A stretch of DNA of 64,000 nucleotides from Yersinia massiliensis CCUG 53443 (GCF_000312485.1 NZ_HE997643.1:1416806-1480805), one strand, 5' to 3'. Shown: positions 50,496-61,044, numbered from the stretch's first letter. Translations and numbers: made by a program. The notes: generated by a model not told the origin, from the sequence alone.

Positions 50496-52133
50496 TTACG
50501 CCGTTTGACAATCTGGGATTTCCTTCACAACTGGTTGCTTACCACTGCTCACTGCTGCGTGCCCCTCCCCGTCGTCGCTATCCTGCTCCAAACGAAAAAC
50601 AGACACTGCATGGGAGAGCAAACTTGCCTGCTCTTCCAATGCGTTAGCCGCAGCCGCAGCCTCTTCCACTAATGCGGCGTTTTGCTGAGTGACCTGATCC
50701 ATTTGTGTTACCGCGAGTGAAACCTGCTCAATTCCTCGGCTCTGTTCATCCGAAGCGGAAGCGATTTCACCCATAATGTCGGTAACCCGAGTCACTGAGC
50801 GAACGATCTCTTCCATGGTAGTCCCCGCATTTTCGACCAGAGTGGACCCCTGGCTCACACGGCTGACCGATTCTTCGATCAACACTTTAATTTCTTTTGC
50901 TGCTTGCGCACTGCGCTGGGCTAAATTGCGAACTTCACCCGCAACAACGGCAAAACCACGCCCCTGTTCGCCCGCTCGTGCCGCTTCAACCGCGGCATTT
51001 AGTGCCAGTATGTTGGTCTGGAAGGCAATACCATCAATCACACTGATGATGGCACCAATCTTCTTCGAACTGGTTTCGATAGCATGCATGGTGGTGACAA
51101 CACTGCCCGCTAACTCGCCCCCTTTTGCCGCCGTACCCGAGGCATTTTGCGCCAGTTGCGTGGCTTGACGCGCGTTATCCGCGTTCTGTTTCACCGTCGC
51201 GGTCAGTTGCTCCATACTGGCGGCCGTTTGCTCCAATGAAGCGGCTTGCTGTTCAGTTCTCGCCGACAAATCATTGTTGCCAGCCGAAATTTCTTGAATG
51301 CCCGTCAACATGGATTGCGTACCGTCACGAACGTGGCTCACCGTGGTGATAAGTGAGTGCTGCATGGTGCGTAAACTGGCAAACATCTGACTAATTTCGT
51401 TGCGGCCAGACACATCAATTTGACCCGATAAATCGCCCTGTGCGATGCGGTCAAAGTGAGAGCGCATGATCTTCAGTGGGTTAACAAACATGGTTCGCAG
51501 CCAGATAAGTGACGAAATCGCCATCGCGATCACCATCAAAATTGCGCCACCAAATATCCACATCGAGAGATGATAAGCCTGCTGATTCTCCGTGCCCGCT
51601 TCTGCAATCACTTCATTGGCGTATTGCAAGTACTGCAAGAAATCCGCTTCGAATAAATCTTGTGTTTTCTGTGTTGGCTGGTCCATAAACGCTTGTAAAT
51701 TACCGGCCTCCAGAAAATCGATTAACTGCCGTAGCGAGACGCGTAGATTCTGATAACTGTTTTTGGTCGCTTCCAGTAATTCACCGCCGGTATCACTTTC
51801 ATCCAGCCGTGGTACTGCCAAAAATTGATTGAAATAAAGATCCGCTTTCTGCAATGAGCTACGTGCATTGCCCATTAATGCATTAACTTGCTCCTGAGGA
51901 ACTTTGAGAGCCGAACGAGTCCCCGCTCGGTTTAAGGTATTACGCGCTTGAAGTAAGGATACCCAACTGAGGCTTAACGCATCCCGTTGCTGACTACTGA
52001 GATCCACACGATTTAAGTTTTGGTAATCTGAGCGAAAAGCCGTGAATGACAGACCACTCGAAATTAATTGGATCGTGCAAATTAAGATCAATAACAGGAA
52101 AAAGCTGGTAGAAATCCGGATTCGGCTAAACAT
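50496..52133 (-). CDS. Methyl-accepting chemotaxis protein (Tar/Tap-like)
   Basis: A 545-residue transmembrane receptor. It has membrane helices at ~8-28 and ~190-212, a four-helix periplasmic domain containing [10 protein letters not shown] (R64 and N68, as in Tsr-type amino acid sites), a HAMP, methylation helices with [17 protein letters not shown], and the signalling tip [26 protein letters not shown]. The C-terminus ends DCQTA and lacks the NWETF pentapeptide that recruits CheR/CheB, so it should be a low-abundance-type receptor that depends on Tsr. Ligand not determinable. Confidence 0.92.
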   Translation of the reverse strand: MFSRIRISTSFFLLLILICTIQLISSGLSFTAFRSDYQNLNRVDLSSQQRDALSLSWVSLLQARNTLNRAGTRSALKVPQEQVNALMGNARSSLQKADLYFNQFLAVPRLDESDTGGELLEATKNSYQNLRVSLRQLIDFLEAGNLQAFMDQPTQKTQDLFEADFLQYLQYANEVIAEAGTENQQAYHLSMWIFGGAILMVIAMAISSLIWLRTMFVNPLKIMRSHFDRIAQGDLSGQIDVSGRNEISQMFASLRTMQHSLITTVSHVRDGTQSMLTGIQEISAGNNDLSARTEQQAASLEQTAASMEQLTATVKQNADNARQATQLAQNASGTAAKGGELAGSVVTTMHAIETSSKKIGAIISVIDGIAFQTNILALNAAVEAARAGEQGRGFAVVAGEVRNLAQRSAQAAKEIKVLIEESVSRVSQGSTLVENAGTTMEEIVRSVTRVTDIMGEIASASDEQSRGIEQVSLAVTQMDQVTQQNAALVEEAAAAANALEEQASLLSHAVSVFRLEQDSDDGEGHAAVSSGKQPVVKEIPDCQTA

Positions 52134-52147
52134 CGTAACCTCTTCTC

Positions 52148-52167
52148 AGCCGGCTCGTTGGCCGGCT
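52148..52167 (-). promoter_or_regulatory. Hairpin upstream of the Tar/Tap-like receptor RBS
   Basis: AGCCGGC-TCGTTG-GCCGGCT forms a 7-bp GC-rich stem about 14 bases before the second receptor's ATG. On the minus strand it is followed by TGAGAAGAGG, the ribosome site, not a T-tract. It may affect translation or process the tsr-mcp message. Confidence 0.35.
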
Positions 52168-52250
52168 TTATTTATTTTATCTACCCAGCATCATTGAATT
52201 AGCAGGTCACAGCCCGTCCATTTCAGCGATGAAGGGTTGTAGGGTTTTAT

Positions 52251-53924
52251 CTAGAAAGTTTCCCAGTTATCTTGCAGGTCACTTCCCAGTGTTTTTTTCG
52301 CAGAGCCGCTCAATTCCTGCGTCGGTTGCTTGGTTTTTTTGACATTTTTGGTGTTACTTGCACTCTCCATACGGAGAACAAATACCGACATGGATTGGGT
52401 TAACATGCTGGCTTGCTCTTCCAGTGCGGCGGCGGCAGAGGCTGACTCTTCCACCAAAGAGGCGTTTTGTTGCGTCACACGGTCCATTTCAGTAACCGCC
52501 TGACCCACTTGATCAATGCCGCGACTTTGTTCATCCGAGGCGGAAGCGATTTCGCCCATGATGTCGGTGACGCGAGTGACCGCATTAACGATATCGCCCA
52601 TGGTTTCACCGGCGCTTTCGACCAGTACTGAACCCATATCGACACGGCTAACGGAGTCTTCAATTAAGCCTTTAATTTCTTTTGCGGCTTGCGCACTGCG
52701 TTGTGCCAAGTTACGCACTTCACCGGCGACTACGGCAAAACCGCGACCTTGCTCACCCGCACGGGCTGCTTCAACAGCAGCATTCAATGCCAGAATATTG
52801 GTTTGGAAGGCAATGCCGTCGATAACACTGGTAATGTCTGCAATTTTCTGCGAACTACCGGCGATCTCATGCATGGTTTGCACCACATTCGCGACGACTT
52901 TCCCGCCTTTTTGTGCAGTTTCTGAGGCACTCAATGCCAATTGGCTAGCCTGACGGGCATTTTCCGCATTCTGTTTCACGGTCGCCGTTAGCTGTTCCAT
53001 GCTAGCTGCGGTCTCTTCCAGCGATGCCGCTTGCTCTTCGGTACGAGCAGACAGATCATTGTTACCCGCAGCGATTTCAGAAGCGCCGCTGTAAATGGCA
53101 TCAGCCCCTAAACGGACGTCATTGACGGTCGTCGCCAACTCAGTTTGCATGTGTTTCAAACTGGCGGCCAAGGTGCCCATTTCATTGCGGCTATGCACCT
53201 CAATGGTCTGAGTTAAATCCCCGTTGGCGATATGTTTGATGTGCTCAATCAAATGTTTCAGCGGGTTAATTAAGATGTGCTGCATCCCCAGCCACACAAT
53301 GATAATGACGGCTAACACGGCAATCAGCACCGTCACAATCACACCCATCGCAAAACTGAAGGACTGGTTGCTATCTTCCACTGCGGAGGCATACAAACGG
53401 TCATTCTGTGTCAGGTAGGTGTTGTAATCTTGCTCGAACGCATTTTGGAAGCTTGAGGTCGGCTGATCGAAGAATTCATTGATTTTGCCGGCTTCCATCA
53501 ATTGGATAAGCTCAGTCAACGCACCAAAATATTGGTCATAGGTTTGTTTTAATTTTTTCGCCGATTCTGCACTTTGTTGGCTATCTTGCGGAATTTGCTC
53601 ATAGTTTTTAAAACGGTCGGCTGCCACACCCAGAGTCCCTTTTGCGGAAGCCAACAGATCATTGACCGTTGGACCACTGCCGGTGTGGTTAACATCCATC
53701 ATGTAGCGGATGCCGGCGCGGTTCAGTGTATTACGTGTTTGCAGCAGATTTACCCAGCTCTCGTTCAACACTGATTGTTGCTGACGGATAACTTGCAAAA
53801 CTTCGAAGTTTTCTTTGTCATTTTTCAGGGAGTTGAAGAAAAGCCCGCTGGAAACCAGCTGTAAGGCACCAAATAGCACTAACACCAGCAGCAGGCTGGT
53901 GACCACTTTCATACGCTTAAACAT
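52251..53924 (-). CDS. tsr: Serine chemoreceptor Tsr-like methyl-accepting protein
   Basis: A 557-residue receptor close to E. coli Tsr. The ligand-site segment [14 protein letters not shown] carries R64 and N68, which bind serine in Tsr. Membrane helices lie at ~8-30 and ~190-215; the HAMP, methylation helices and conserved hairpin tip follow. The C-terminal NWETF pentapeptide, the CheR/CheB tether, is intact. It has its own sigma-28 promoter upstream, beyond a long repeat insertion. Confidence 0.93.
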   Translation of the reverse strand: MFKRMKVVTSLLLVLVLFGALQLVSSGLFFNSLKNDKENFEVLQVIRQQQSVLNESWVNLLQTRNTLNRAGIRYMMDVNHTGSGPTVNDLLASAKGTLGVAADRFKNYEQIPQDSQQSAESAKKLKQTYDQYFGALTELIQLMEAGKINEFFDQPTSSFQNAFEQDYNTYLTQNDRLYASAVEDSNQSFSFAMGVIVTVLIAVLAVIIIVWLGMQHILINPLKHLIEHIKHIANGDLTQTIEVHSRNEMGTLAASLKHMQTELATTVNDVRLGADAIYSGASEIAAGNNDLSARTEEQAASLEETAASMEQLTATVKQNAENARQASQLALSASETAQKGGKVVANVVQTMHEIAGSSQKIADITSVIDGIAFQTNILALNAAVEAARAGEQGRGFAVVAGEVRNLAQRSAQAAKEIKGLIEDSVSRVDMGSVLVESAGETMGDIVNAVTRVTDIMGEIASASDEQSRGIDQVGQAVTEMDRVTQQNASLVEESASAAAALEEQASMLTQSMSVFVLRMESASNTKNVKKTKQPTQELSGSAKKTLGSDLQDNWETF

Positions 53925-54005
53925 GTTGTCCCTTCATAAGTACGTCAAAACATAGGTATGTCAAAATACGGGTACGCCAAATCACAAGACGCCTAATTAA
54001 ATGTG

Positions 54006-54032
54006 TTATCGGCATTAAGGGGGGGAACTTTA
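54006..54032 (-). promoter_or_regulatory. Sigma-28 promoter of tsr
   Basis: On the minus strand TAAAGTTC is followed after 11 bases by GCCGATAA, 15 of 16 against the sigma-28 consensus. It lies ~80 bases before the tsr ATG and downstream of the repeat region, so it can drive tsr independently of cheW transcription. Confidence 0.92.
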
Positions 54033-54500
54033 CTGGAGAGGGGGGATTATTTTTTTTCGCACGGATGAGGATTGGGTCTGGTTTCGGTTGAGAATCGGAT
54101 CTGGTTTCGGTTGATAGGCGTTCTGTGGCTACTTTACCCTTGTAGCCTCAACCGAGTCGGGCCGCAGGGCGGCGGCCCAACACCCGCGCCTTTGCGCGAA
54201 ATATTGCCCTGCGGGTAAACCTCCTACAGCTTGCCGGCTTATCGAACCGGCGCTGACTCGCTCCCAGCTCGACAGCCCCTTTCGCCGCGTCCATGCGGCT
54301 CATTCGGCCTGCAATCTTTGTCGGCAATATTCCTGATTGCGCTCAACGTCAAGACCCTTGGTTTTGACCTTGATGTTTAAAGCACATTTGAGCTGCCGAA
54401 TGAAGAGAGAAGGTAGGACGCGAGGCATGGATGCCGAGCGAGCCGTGCTTGAGCAGGAGCGAATCACGGCGGTCCGTCAGCCGAAACGATGAGTGAGGGA

Positions 54501-54600
54501 ACCTGCGAAGCAGGCAAGCGATACGTGCGCAAGCGCGGGGGCTCCAAGGGGGTCACGCGCTTGTGACCCCATTGGCGGTTGAGGCATCAGAGCCAAAGTG
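54501..54600. repeat. Direct repeat unit, copy 1 (180-bp period)
   Basis: This 100-bp unit begins ACCTGCGAAGCAGGC and contains GGGGTCAC-GCGCTT-GTGACCCC, an 8-bp stem. The same unit recurs 180 bp downstream with 4 mismatches in 100 positions. Confidence 0.9.
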
Positions 54601-54623
54601 AACGCCTAACTCATGTCAACCGA

Positions 54624-54665
54624 ACCAAACACCAAACACCAAACACCAAACACTAAACACCAAAC
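54624..54665. repeat. Tandem ACCAAAC heptamer array (six copies)
   Basis: Six consecutive seven-base units, five ACCAAAC and one ACTAAAC, lie between the two direct repeats. Non-coding in the annotated frames. Confidence 0.92.
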
Positions 54666-54680
54666 AAAACAACCAGAATC

Positions 54681-54780
54681 ACCTGCGAAGCAGGCAAGCG
54701 ATACGTGCGCAAGCGCAGGGGCTCCAATGGGGTCACGCGCTTGTGACCCCATTGGCGGTTGAGGCATCAGAGCCAGGGTG
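54681..54780. repeat. Direct repeat unit, copy 2 (180-bp period)
   Basis: Second copy of the 100-bp unit, ending about 45 bases before the 3' end of cheW. Mismatches with copy 1 are at offsets 37, 48, 96 and 97. Confidence 0.9.
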
Positions 54781-54824
54781 AACACTGAAGTGATAGCAAC
54801 CGAACCGATCACCAACCCAAAACT

Positions 54825-55322
54825 TTACCCCTTAACCACCGCATCAATCAACGACATCTCCTCACTACTCAACAACTTCTCAATATCAACCAAAATCAAC
54901 ATTCTCTCACCCAAAGAACCTAACCCAGTGAGATACTCCGTCGCTAACGTCACCGCAAACTCAGGTGCTGGACGGATTTGCTCATTGGTCAATGACAACA
55001 CATCAGACACGCCATCAACCACAATACCCACGACGCGATGATCCAGATTCAACACGATCACCACGGTATTTTCGTTATAACTTACGCCCTTCTGCGCAAA
55101 TTTAACCCGCAGGTCAATAATCGGCACAATCACGCCACGCAAGTTAGTCACACCTTTAATAAATGCAGGCGTGTTCGCAATACGAGTCACCTGGTCGTAA
55201 CCCCGGATCTCTTGCACTTTCAAAATATCAATGCCGTACTCTTCATCGCCCAGCGTAAAAATCAGGAACTCTTGTCCTACCGTTTCGCCAGCCAGCTTCG
55301 TGACGGTTGCTAGTCCTGCCAT
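54825..55322 (-). CDS. cheW: Chemotaxis adaptor CheW
   Basis: A 165-residue adaptor linking CheA to receptors. The [30 protein letters not shown] and [15 protein letters not shown] segments are the SH3-like CheW fold. It follows cheA by ~120 bases. It ends close to the repeat region. Confidence 0.97.
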   Translation of the reverse strand: MAGLATVTKLAGETVGQEFLIFTLGDEEYGIDILKVQEIRGYDQVTRIANTPAFIKGVTNLRGVIVPIIDLRVKFAQKGVSYNENTVVIVLNLDHRVVGIVVDGVSDVLSLTNEQIRPAPEFAVTLATEYLTGLGSLGERMLILVDIEKLLSSEEMSLIDAVVKG

Positions 55323-55442
55323 GTTTTTTACCCTTTAATCAGTAGGTTGAATTTATGTTTTTTTTCAGGGCTGGAAACTTCCTTCACAGCCCTGCACCTG
55401 TTTTCATACGGATTTAATACAGGCGTCCTATCGGGACATCCA

Positions 55443-57524
55443 TTAAGCAGCAACAGTACTTTCAACCGTCACGCGCTTTTCCCGATTTAGGGCCTGCAAA
55501 GCAGATACATCAACAATTAATGCGACGCTACCATCACCCAAAATGGTCGCGGCTGAAATGCCGGGCACCTTGCGATAGTTACTTTCTAGATTTTTCACCA
55601 CCACTTGATGCTGACCAATCAGTTGATCGACCAACAGTGCATAACGACGACCAGCACTTTGCAGAATCACAACAATGCCTTGAGTGGCTTCGGTTTTTGC
55701 ATTTTCAACATCAAATACCCGATACAGTTCCACCAACGGTAGATACTCACCGCGCACTTGTAACACACGTTCTCCACCCGCCAGTGGGTGTAAATCTTCT
55801 GCCAACGGTTGCAGTGACTCCATCACCGCATTGAGCGGCAAAATAAAGACTTCATCACTGACTTTGACGGACATGCCATCAAGAATAGCCAACGTCAATG
55901 GCAGCAAAATACGGATTGATGTCCCTTTACCCGCCTGGAAACTGACTTGCACATGGCCGCCCATTTCCTGAATATTTCGCTTCACCACGTCCATGCCAAC
56001 GCCACGCCCAGAGACATCCGTCACTTGCTCAGCGGTGGAAAAACCCGGTGCAAAAATCAGCATCCCGACATCTTCATCGCTCATGTGTTCGTTAACGGCC
56101 ATTCCTTGCGACTGCGCTTTCGCCAAGATCTTCTGCCGATTCAGACCCGCGCCATCATCGAGCACTTCGATGCAAATATTGCCGCCCTGATGTTCTGCTG
56201 ACAGCGTCAGATTACCAACCGGTTGTTTCCCTGCCGCGACACGGGTTTGCGCATCTTCAATGCCGTGATCGAGACTGTTACGCACCAAGTGCGTTAATGG
56301 GTCGATAATGCGCTCGATCAGGCTTTTATCCAGTTCGGTCGAGCTGCCCAGTAACGTCAGTTCAACCTGCTTATTCAGTTTGCTGGCCAAGTCACGAACC
56401 AAGCGCGGGAAACGGCTGAAGACATACTCCATCGGCATCATGCGGATAGACATGACCGACTCTTGCAAGTCTCGCGCGTTACGTTCCAACTGCCCCATGC
56501 TATTGAGCAAATCACCGTTAATCACGGGGTCGAGGATGCTGGATCGCTGTGCAAGCATGGATTGAGTAATAACCAGTTCACCCACCAAATTAATCAGTTG
56601 ATCAACCTTTTCAACGGCGACGCGAATGCTGGTCGATTCACTGGCTTTCGCTTTCGGCTTCACGTGTTCAGAGCTGGTCGGTGCGGTAACTGCACCAGCA
56701 ACCTTCGGTGTAGCTTTGACTTCAACTATTGGTGCAACGGCAGCTTGAGGTACGTTTACTTCTACAGCACCCACTTCTGCAACATCCACCTCAACAACAT
56801 CATCAGTCACTGGTGATGACTCGGCCTGCACAAAACTGATCTGCTCAGGTTCCAAGACAAAACAGAGTACAGCGCTGATATCATCTTCATTGACGGAAGT
56901 AATTAAGGTGGCTTCAAGGCTATCTATTGTTTGATGCGGATCTTGGACTTCCCCAAGATTGCCCAGCTCTTCGAGCATCAATGGAACTTCTTGCTCTTTT
57001 AAGCCTGATAAGCGAATGCGCATACCGCCCTGAACTAAAGCTGGCGATTTACCACTGGCCTTGGTTTCCACAACAGCGGCACTTTCACTGCTGGATGTCG
57101 CTGAAGGCGTATTCGCGGTGGCAGGTTGGTCTAATGCTTCAAGTGCCAACTGGCGCAAGGCGTGGCAAATATACTCAAAGCTTTCCGCATTGGGTTCTTG
57201 CGAGGTTTTATAGGCGTCCAACTGTTCCTGCATAATATCTTTCGTTTCCAAAAACAGGTTGATGATATCAGTGCTCAGACGCATTTCATCGCGGCGGGCA
57301 CCGTCCAACAGGTTTTCCAACAGATGGGTTGTCTCTTGCAATACCGTAAAGCCAAACGTCGCTGCCCCACCTTTGATGGAATGAGCCGCGCGGAAAATGG
57401 CATTGAGTTGTTCATTGTCTGGTGCCAATGGATCCAGCAGAAGCAAATGCTGTTCCATATCCGCCAGTAGTTCATCTGCTTCATCAAAAAACGTCTGATA
57501 AAACGCGGTAATATCCATGCTCAC
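55443..57524 (-). CDS. cheA: Chemotaxis histidine kinase CheA
   Basis: A 693-residue kinase. H48 in AAHSIKGGAATFGF (P1) is the phosphorylated His; a CheY/CheB-binding P2 lies at ~150-260, P3 dimerisation helices near 350, the ATP-binding P4 has the N box (HLVRNSLDHGIED) and G boxes, and the C-terminal P5 is CheW-like. I use the GTG at 57524 (MSMDITAFYQ), as in E. coli, with GAGGTGACACC upstream; a longer frame upstream is inside motB and not used. An Ala/Pro/Val linker follows P2. Confidence 0.96.
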   Translation of the reverse strand: MSMDITAFYQTFFDEADELLADMEQHLLLLDPLAPDNEQLNAIFRAAHSIKGGAATFGFTVLQETTHLLENLLDGARRDEMRLSTDIINLFLETKDIMQEQLDAYKTSQEPNAESFEYICHALRQLALEALDQPATANTPSATSSSESAAVVETKASGKSPALVQGGMRIRLSGLKEQEVPLMLEELGNLGEVQDPHQTIDSLEATLITSVNEDDISAVLCFVLEPEQISFVQAESSPVTDDVVEVDVAEVGAVEVNVPQAAVAPIVEVKATPKVAGAVTAPTSSEHVKPKAKASESTSIRVAVEKVDQLINLVGELVITQSMLAQRSSILDPVINGDLLNSMGQLERNARDLQESVMSIRMMPMEYVFSRFPRLVRDLASKLNKQVELTLLGSSTELDKSLIERIIDPLTHLVRNSLDHGIEDAQTRVAAGKQPVGNLTLSAEHQGGNICIEVLDDGAGLNRQKILAKAQSQGMAVNEHMSDEDVGMLIFAPGFSTAEQVTDVSGRGVGMDVVKRNIQEMGGHVQVSFQAGKGTSIRILLPLTLAILDGMSVKVSDEVFILPLNAVMESLQPLAEDLHPLAGGERVLQVRGEYLPLVELYRVFDVENAKTEATQGIVVILQSAGRRYALLVDQLIGQHQVVVKNLESNYRKVPGISAATILGDGSVALIVDVSALQALNREKRVTVESTVAA

Positions 57525-57534
57525 GGTGTCACCT

Positions 57535-58785
57535 CTACTGTGCGTCGCGGCTTGTCGGAGAGACCGGTACATTACTTGCAGGTGCCGCTGGCAACGCAGT
57601 CGTTGGTCCAGTAGCCACTGGGGTAATGTTCCCCGTACTCGATTGTTGTGTTTGTGGTGTCGTCGTTGGCAAGACTGCCGTTGACGATGCTGACGCTGTT
57701 GGTGATGCCGTTGGCGCAGCCGGTGCATTCACAGGTACATCAGGTGTTGTCGTTGCAAGCCCTGTCGTAGCAGATGTTGTCGTCGCTGATGGCGGTGCCA
57801 CACTTGCCCCAGCCACTGCCGAACCTGCTGCGGCCGGTTGCCCCGTCAATTTTGCCGCTGGTGCAGCAGCGGCTGCCGGTGCGACGGGTACAACGCCACT
57901 GGTTTCGACCTGCTTCAAACTTTCTGCTTTCTCGATATCCAGCGCTTTGTTATCCAAATTCTCGTGCTCAATATCGTGTTGAGTCTGCTTGTTCAGCACC
58001 AAGATACTGATACGGCGGTTGACCGGATCATCCGATGCTTGTTCCTTGAGGCGCATCGTCGAAGCCATGCCGACCACACGTAATACCTTGCCTTCATCCA
58101 GTCCCCCTGCCAGCAACTCACGCCGTGAAGCATTGGCACGATCAGCGGATAACTCCCAGTTACTGTATCCGCGCTCACCGCTGGCATAAGGCAGGTCATC
58201 GGTATGACCGGACAAACTGATTTTGTTCGGGATGTCATTTAGGATCGGCGCAATGGCACGTAAAATATCGCGCATATAGGGTTCAACCTGTGCGCTCCCC
58301 ATTTTGAACATCGGCCGATTTTGGCTATCGATAATCTGTATTCTCAGCCCCTCTTCCATCATGTTAATCAACAGATGTGGCCGTAATGCTCTCAGTCGAG
58401 GATCAGACTCGATGAGTTGATCCAACTTTTCCCGTAGCTTATTAAGGCGATATTCCTCTTTGCGGCGCTCTTCAGAATCAATGTGTTTGCGCACTTCACC
58501 GACTTGTTGGGTTGGGTCATCGCCCCCACCCGGAATGGGGCTCGTACTGGAACTGCTTTTATCGCCGCTGGTCAGCGCAACTTTCAATGGCGTGCGAAAG
58601 TATTCTGCAATTTGTGTCAGCTCTTGCGGGCTGGAAACGGAGAGCAACCACATCACCAGAAAGAAGGCCATCATCGCGGTCATAAAGTCAGCGTAAGCGA
58701 TTTTCCATGACCCGCCATGATGACCACCACCATGTTTGGCTTTACGCTTTTTGACCAGAATAACGGGATGGTTCTGATGCTTCAT
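57535..58785 (-). CDS. motB: Flagellar stator protein MotB, with extended C-terminal tail
   Basis: A 416-residue stator. The single membrane helix contains the proton-binding Asp ([21 protein letters not shown]~33). The OmpA-like peptidoglycan-binding domain (~165-285, [36 protein letters not shown]) is complete. The last ~120 residues are an Ala/Thr/Pro/Ser-rich low-complexity tail; E. coli MotB has 308 residues and ends just after the OmpA domain. It overlaps motA by 4 bases. Confidence 0.93.
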   Translation of the reverse strand: MKHQNHPVILVKKRKAKHGGGHHGGSWKIAYADFMTAMMAFFLVMWLLSVSSPQELTQIAEYFRTPLKVALTSGDKSSSSTSPIPGGGDDPTQQVGEVRKHIDSEERRKEEYRLNKLREKLDQLIESDPRLRALRPHLLINMMEEGLRIQIIDSQNRPMFKMGSAQVEPYMRDILRAIAPILNDIPNKISLSGHTDDLPYASGERGYSNWELSADRANASRRELLAGGLDEGKVLRVVGMASTMRLKEQASDDPVNRRISILVLNKQTQHDIEHENLDNKALDIEKAESLKQVETSGVVPVAPAAAAAPAAKLTGQPAAAGSAVAGASVAPPSATTTSATTGLATTTPDVPVNAPAAPTASPTASASSTAVLPTTTPQTQQSSTGNITPVATGPTTALPAAPASNVPVSPTSRDAQ

Positions 58786-59669
58786 GCGTCCTCTTCTGTC
58801 GCTTGCGGTGCTGGCGCTTTCACTCTGCGCACATGCTCTTCTAACTCAATGAACGATGGACGTTCCGTGGTGTAGAGTGTTTTACGACCAAATTCGACGG
58901 CAATTTGCGGTGCATATCCGTTCAGGCTGGAAAGCAGTGTCACCTTGATGCACTGCATCATTTTGGTGGTTTCCGCACTCTGTTGGCGCAATAAGGTCGC
59001 CAAAGGTGAAATAAAGCCATAGGCCAGCAAAATACCCAAAAACGTCCCTACCATCGCATGGGCAATTAACGCCCCAAGTTCTGCGGCTGGCCGGTCTGCA
59101 GAGGCCAAGGCGTGTACCACCCCCATGACTGCGGCAACAATACCGAAGGCCGGAAGTGAATCCCCCACCATCGCCAAGCTACCCGCGGGCACTTCGCATT
59201 CTTGTTCGTGGGTTTCTATCTCTTCATCCATCAAGGCTTCGATTTCAAAAGCGTTCATATTTCCGCTGACAATTAACCGCAAATAGTCAGTAATAAATTC
59301 GACTAATAACTTATCGGCCAAAATTCTTGGATAATTAGAGAAAATTTCACTTTCAAGTGGATTTTCTATATCCCGCTCCAGCGACAACATTCCCTGCTGA
59401 CGGGATTTTGCTAATAGGCGATACAGCAGCGCCATTAAATCCATATACAGGACTTTGTTATATTTAGAGCGGCGCATCAATTTTGGCATTGCCTTCATTG
59501 TGGCTTTAATTGCTTTACCATTGTTGCCCACAATAAATGCGCCAATACCTGCCCCGCCGATAATTAAAAACTCGGCTGGCTGATAAAGTGCGCCAAGGTG
59601 ACCACCAACAATCATGTAGCCACCGAAAACCGCACCCAAGACCACGAGATAACCCAAAATAACTAACAC
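58782..59669 (-). CDS. motA: Flagellar stator protein MotA
   Basis: A 295-residue stator with four membrane helices and a cytoplasmic loop with the charged R/E residues that meet FliG ([20 protein letters not shown]). The [28 protein letters not shown] segment is the conserved pore side. It starts with GTG, as in E. coli, with AAGGA upstream. A moderate sigma-28-like element lies upstream. Confidence 0.97.
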   Translation of the reverse strand: MLVILGYLVVLGAVFGGYMIVGGHLGALYQPAEFLIIGGAGIGAFIVGNNGKAIKATMKAMPKLMRRSKYNKVLYMDLMALLYRLLAKSRQQGMLSLERDIENPLESEIFSNYPRILADKLLVEFITDYLRLIVSGNMNAFEIEALMDEEIETHEQECEVPAGSLAMVGDSLPAFGIVAAVMGVVHALASADRPAAELGALIAHAMVGTFLGILLAYGFISPLATLLRQQSAETTKMMQCIKVTLLSSLNGYAPQIAVEFGRKTLYTTERPSFIELEEHVRRVKAPAPQATEEDA

Positions 59670-59764
59670 GCGACATCCTTAGCAAAGTGTGTGGGCGGAA
59701 GGTGAGGTGTTTGCACCTTTTGAGGGCAATGAGTTGCCATTAACTGGCTACAGGAACGATATCC

Positions 59765-59791
59765 ATATCGCTGCTGTAACCAAAAATTCAG
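59765..59791 (-). promoter_or_regulatory. Weak sigma-28-like element upstream of motA
   Basis: On the minus strand CTGAATTT-N11-AGCGATAT matches 9 of 16 consensus positions with the right spacing, about 95 bases before motA. It may be a degenerate promoter; in E. coli the mot operon is sigma-28 dependent. Weak. Confidence 0.3.
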
Positions 59792-59806
59792 GCAAATCAA
59801 AAAAAC

Positions 59807-60388
59807 TCAAACGGCGCGTCTAACCTGCTCATCCAGCAGTTGTGAAGTTATATCGGCAGGTTGCGGAGAAAGTTTACGTTTTTTTACTGCGCGGGAAGGT
59901 GGTTGGCAGAGACTGCAAACAAAACTGTTTCGTGGCTGGTGCGCATGGGTGATAAAAGCACCACCACAGCAATTGCAACCCGAGAGCTGCAACATACCAC
60001 TGTCAACGAATCGAACTAAAGTCCAAGCACGGGTTAACGCCAGTAGTGGCGGGATCCCTGCCTGATCAGGACACTGTTCGAGGTAAAGGCGATAGGCCTT
60101 AATAACAGCTTCGACACCGGTGCATTGCCCGCTTTTTAGCAAGAAGCTGTACGCGTTATAAAACATCGATGAGTGAATATTTTGTTCCCAAGTCATAAAC
60201 CAATCAGTTGAAAATGGGAGCATACCTTTCGGTGGCGGGCTACCTCTCAGCTCTTTGTAAAGCTTAATTAGGCGACCCCGACTGAGTTGCGTTTCGCTTT
60301 CAAGCATCTGTAAACGCGCACCCAAAGTGATTAATTCCATTGCCAAATGAATATCTTTGGCTTCTTGGACAATACTTTTCTCAACCAT
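59807..60388 (-). CDS. flhC: Flagellar master regulator subunit FlhC
   Basis: A 193-residue protein of the FlhD4C2 activator. The zinc-binding cysteines (GCNCCGGAF and FVCSLCQPP, residues ~138-162) are intact, and [27 protein letters not shown] is conserved. It lies 3 bases after flhD and 138 bases before motA. Confidence 0.97.
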   Translation of the reverse strand: MVEKSIVQEAKDIHLAMELITLGARLQMLESETQLSRGRLIKLYKELRGSPPPKGMLPFSTDWFMTWEQNIHSSMFYNAYSFLLKSGQCTGVEAVIKAYRLYLEQCPDQAGIPPLLALTRAWTLVRFVDSGMLQLSGCNCCGGAFITHAHQPRNSFVCSLCQPPSRAVKKRKLSPQPADITSQLLDEQVRRAV

Positions 60389-60391
60389 CTG

Positions 60392-60742
60392 TCATGCTCT
60401 TTTCTTAGGCACGCCACCGTCTTTTGACGATAGTTCGTGGAGTAAGTGGCTAGACAATAGAATTCCGGTGTGGATTTGCTGCAAGTCATCCACACGAGAT
60501 TCTTTCGTCAGATGATGAATAGTGTTGTGATCACCGAAACGGAAATGACAGACCAATTGGTTAGTTTCAGCCAATTTAACCATTTGCGGTAATGTTAACT
60601 GTGATAATGCATCCGCCATGGCGTCAGTAATACCTAAGCGAAACATTGCTGAGGCTTTCTCATCGTTAATTAATCGCTGCGCTAAGAGCAAATATGACAA
60701 ATTAATATCATAAATATGTTTGAGTAATTCAGACGTACTCAT
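60392..60742 (-). CDS. flhD: Flagellar master regulator subunit FlhD
   Basis: A 116-residue helical protein (E. coli 116). [23 protein letters not shown] and [19 protein letters not shown] are conserved. I start at [12 protein letters not shown] (60742), 8 bases after CGGGA; an ATG three codons upstream lies too close to that site. FlhD4C2 activates class II operons. Confidence 0.96.
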   Translation of the reverse strand: MSTSELLKHIYDINLSYLLLAQRLINDEKASAMFRLGITDAMADALSQLTLPQMVKLAETNQLVCHFRFGDHNTIHHLTKESRVDDLQQIHTGILLSSHLLHELSSKDGGVPKKRA

Positions 60743-60990
60743 TTTATACATCCCGACAGATTATGTTTTAACACATAAGTTGGATGATAGTATTCTTCAC
60801 CCAAGACCTGGGATCCTTCCCGTTATACAGTTAATTAAAACCCATAAAACTAAAAGTAATTGAAATCTACTGGTGCTAAGTTGCAAAAAAATACGCTTTG
60901 GGTCTGAAACAGCATGTCGTCGGTTTGGCAGCTGAACTTTGCGCTGCTCTAATAATGCCCTCACGCCATGAAACTTTTTTTACAAAATAA

Positions 60991-61004
60991 TAGGAATATT
61001 CCTA
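60991..61004 (-). promoter_or_regulatory. RcsAB box in the flhDC leader
   Basis: TAGGAATATTCCTA is a perfect 14-bp palindrome matching the RcsAB consensus TAAGAATATTCTTA at 12 positions. It lies downstream of the candidate start at about +5 to +18, the position where RcsAB represses flhDC in E. coli. Confidence 0.8.
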
Positions 61005-61014
61005 AAGAGGCCCA

Positions 61015-61044
61015 ACTCTACTCCCGAATCATTAGCACATACAA
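61015..61044 (-). promoter_or_regulatory. Candidate flhDC sigma-70 promoter
   Basis: On the minus strand TTGTAT (61044-61039), an 18-base spacer, and TAGAGT (61020-61015) give a weak sigma-70 promoter with a start near 61008. This puts the CRP site at about -72 and the RcsAB box at +5 to +18, the arrangement of E. coli flhDC. The geometry is the main support. Confidence 0.6.

Larger units (their letters stand above)
53925..54824. other. Long non-coding region between cheW and tsr
   Basis: A 900-bp gap inside the che operon. It contains the tsr sigma-28 promoter (54006-54032), a GC-rich structured stretch (about 54130-54500) with several hairpins such as GCCGGCTTATCGAACCGGC, a ~100-bp direct repeat present twice and a seven-base tandem array. 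No ORF is convincing. In E. coli this spacer is much shorter. Confidence 0.75.

Noticed and set aside
54501-54780. CRISPR-like look of the repeats between cheW and tsr
   Set aside because: Only two long units with one spacer and a heptamer array; no regular short repeats and spacers, and no cas genes nearby.
54606-54815. 69-codon minus-strand frame with repeated VWCLVFG
   Set aside because: The repetition comes from the heptamer array; the frame crosses both direct-repeat DNA and spacer and resembles no protein.
57525-57728. 70-codon N-terminal extension of CheA
   Set aside because: It lies inside motB in another frame and is rich in His/Arg/Gln; the GTG at 57524 matches E. coli CheA.
60987-61015. 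A stronger-looking sigma-70 promoter TTGGGC-N17-TATTAT on the minus strand overlapping the RcsAB palindrome
   Set aside because: It puts CRP near -100, out of the usual class I positions, and ignores the E. coli-like geometry of the upstream alternative. It remains possible as a second promoter.
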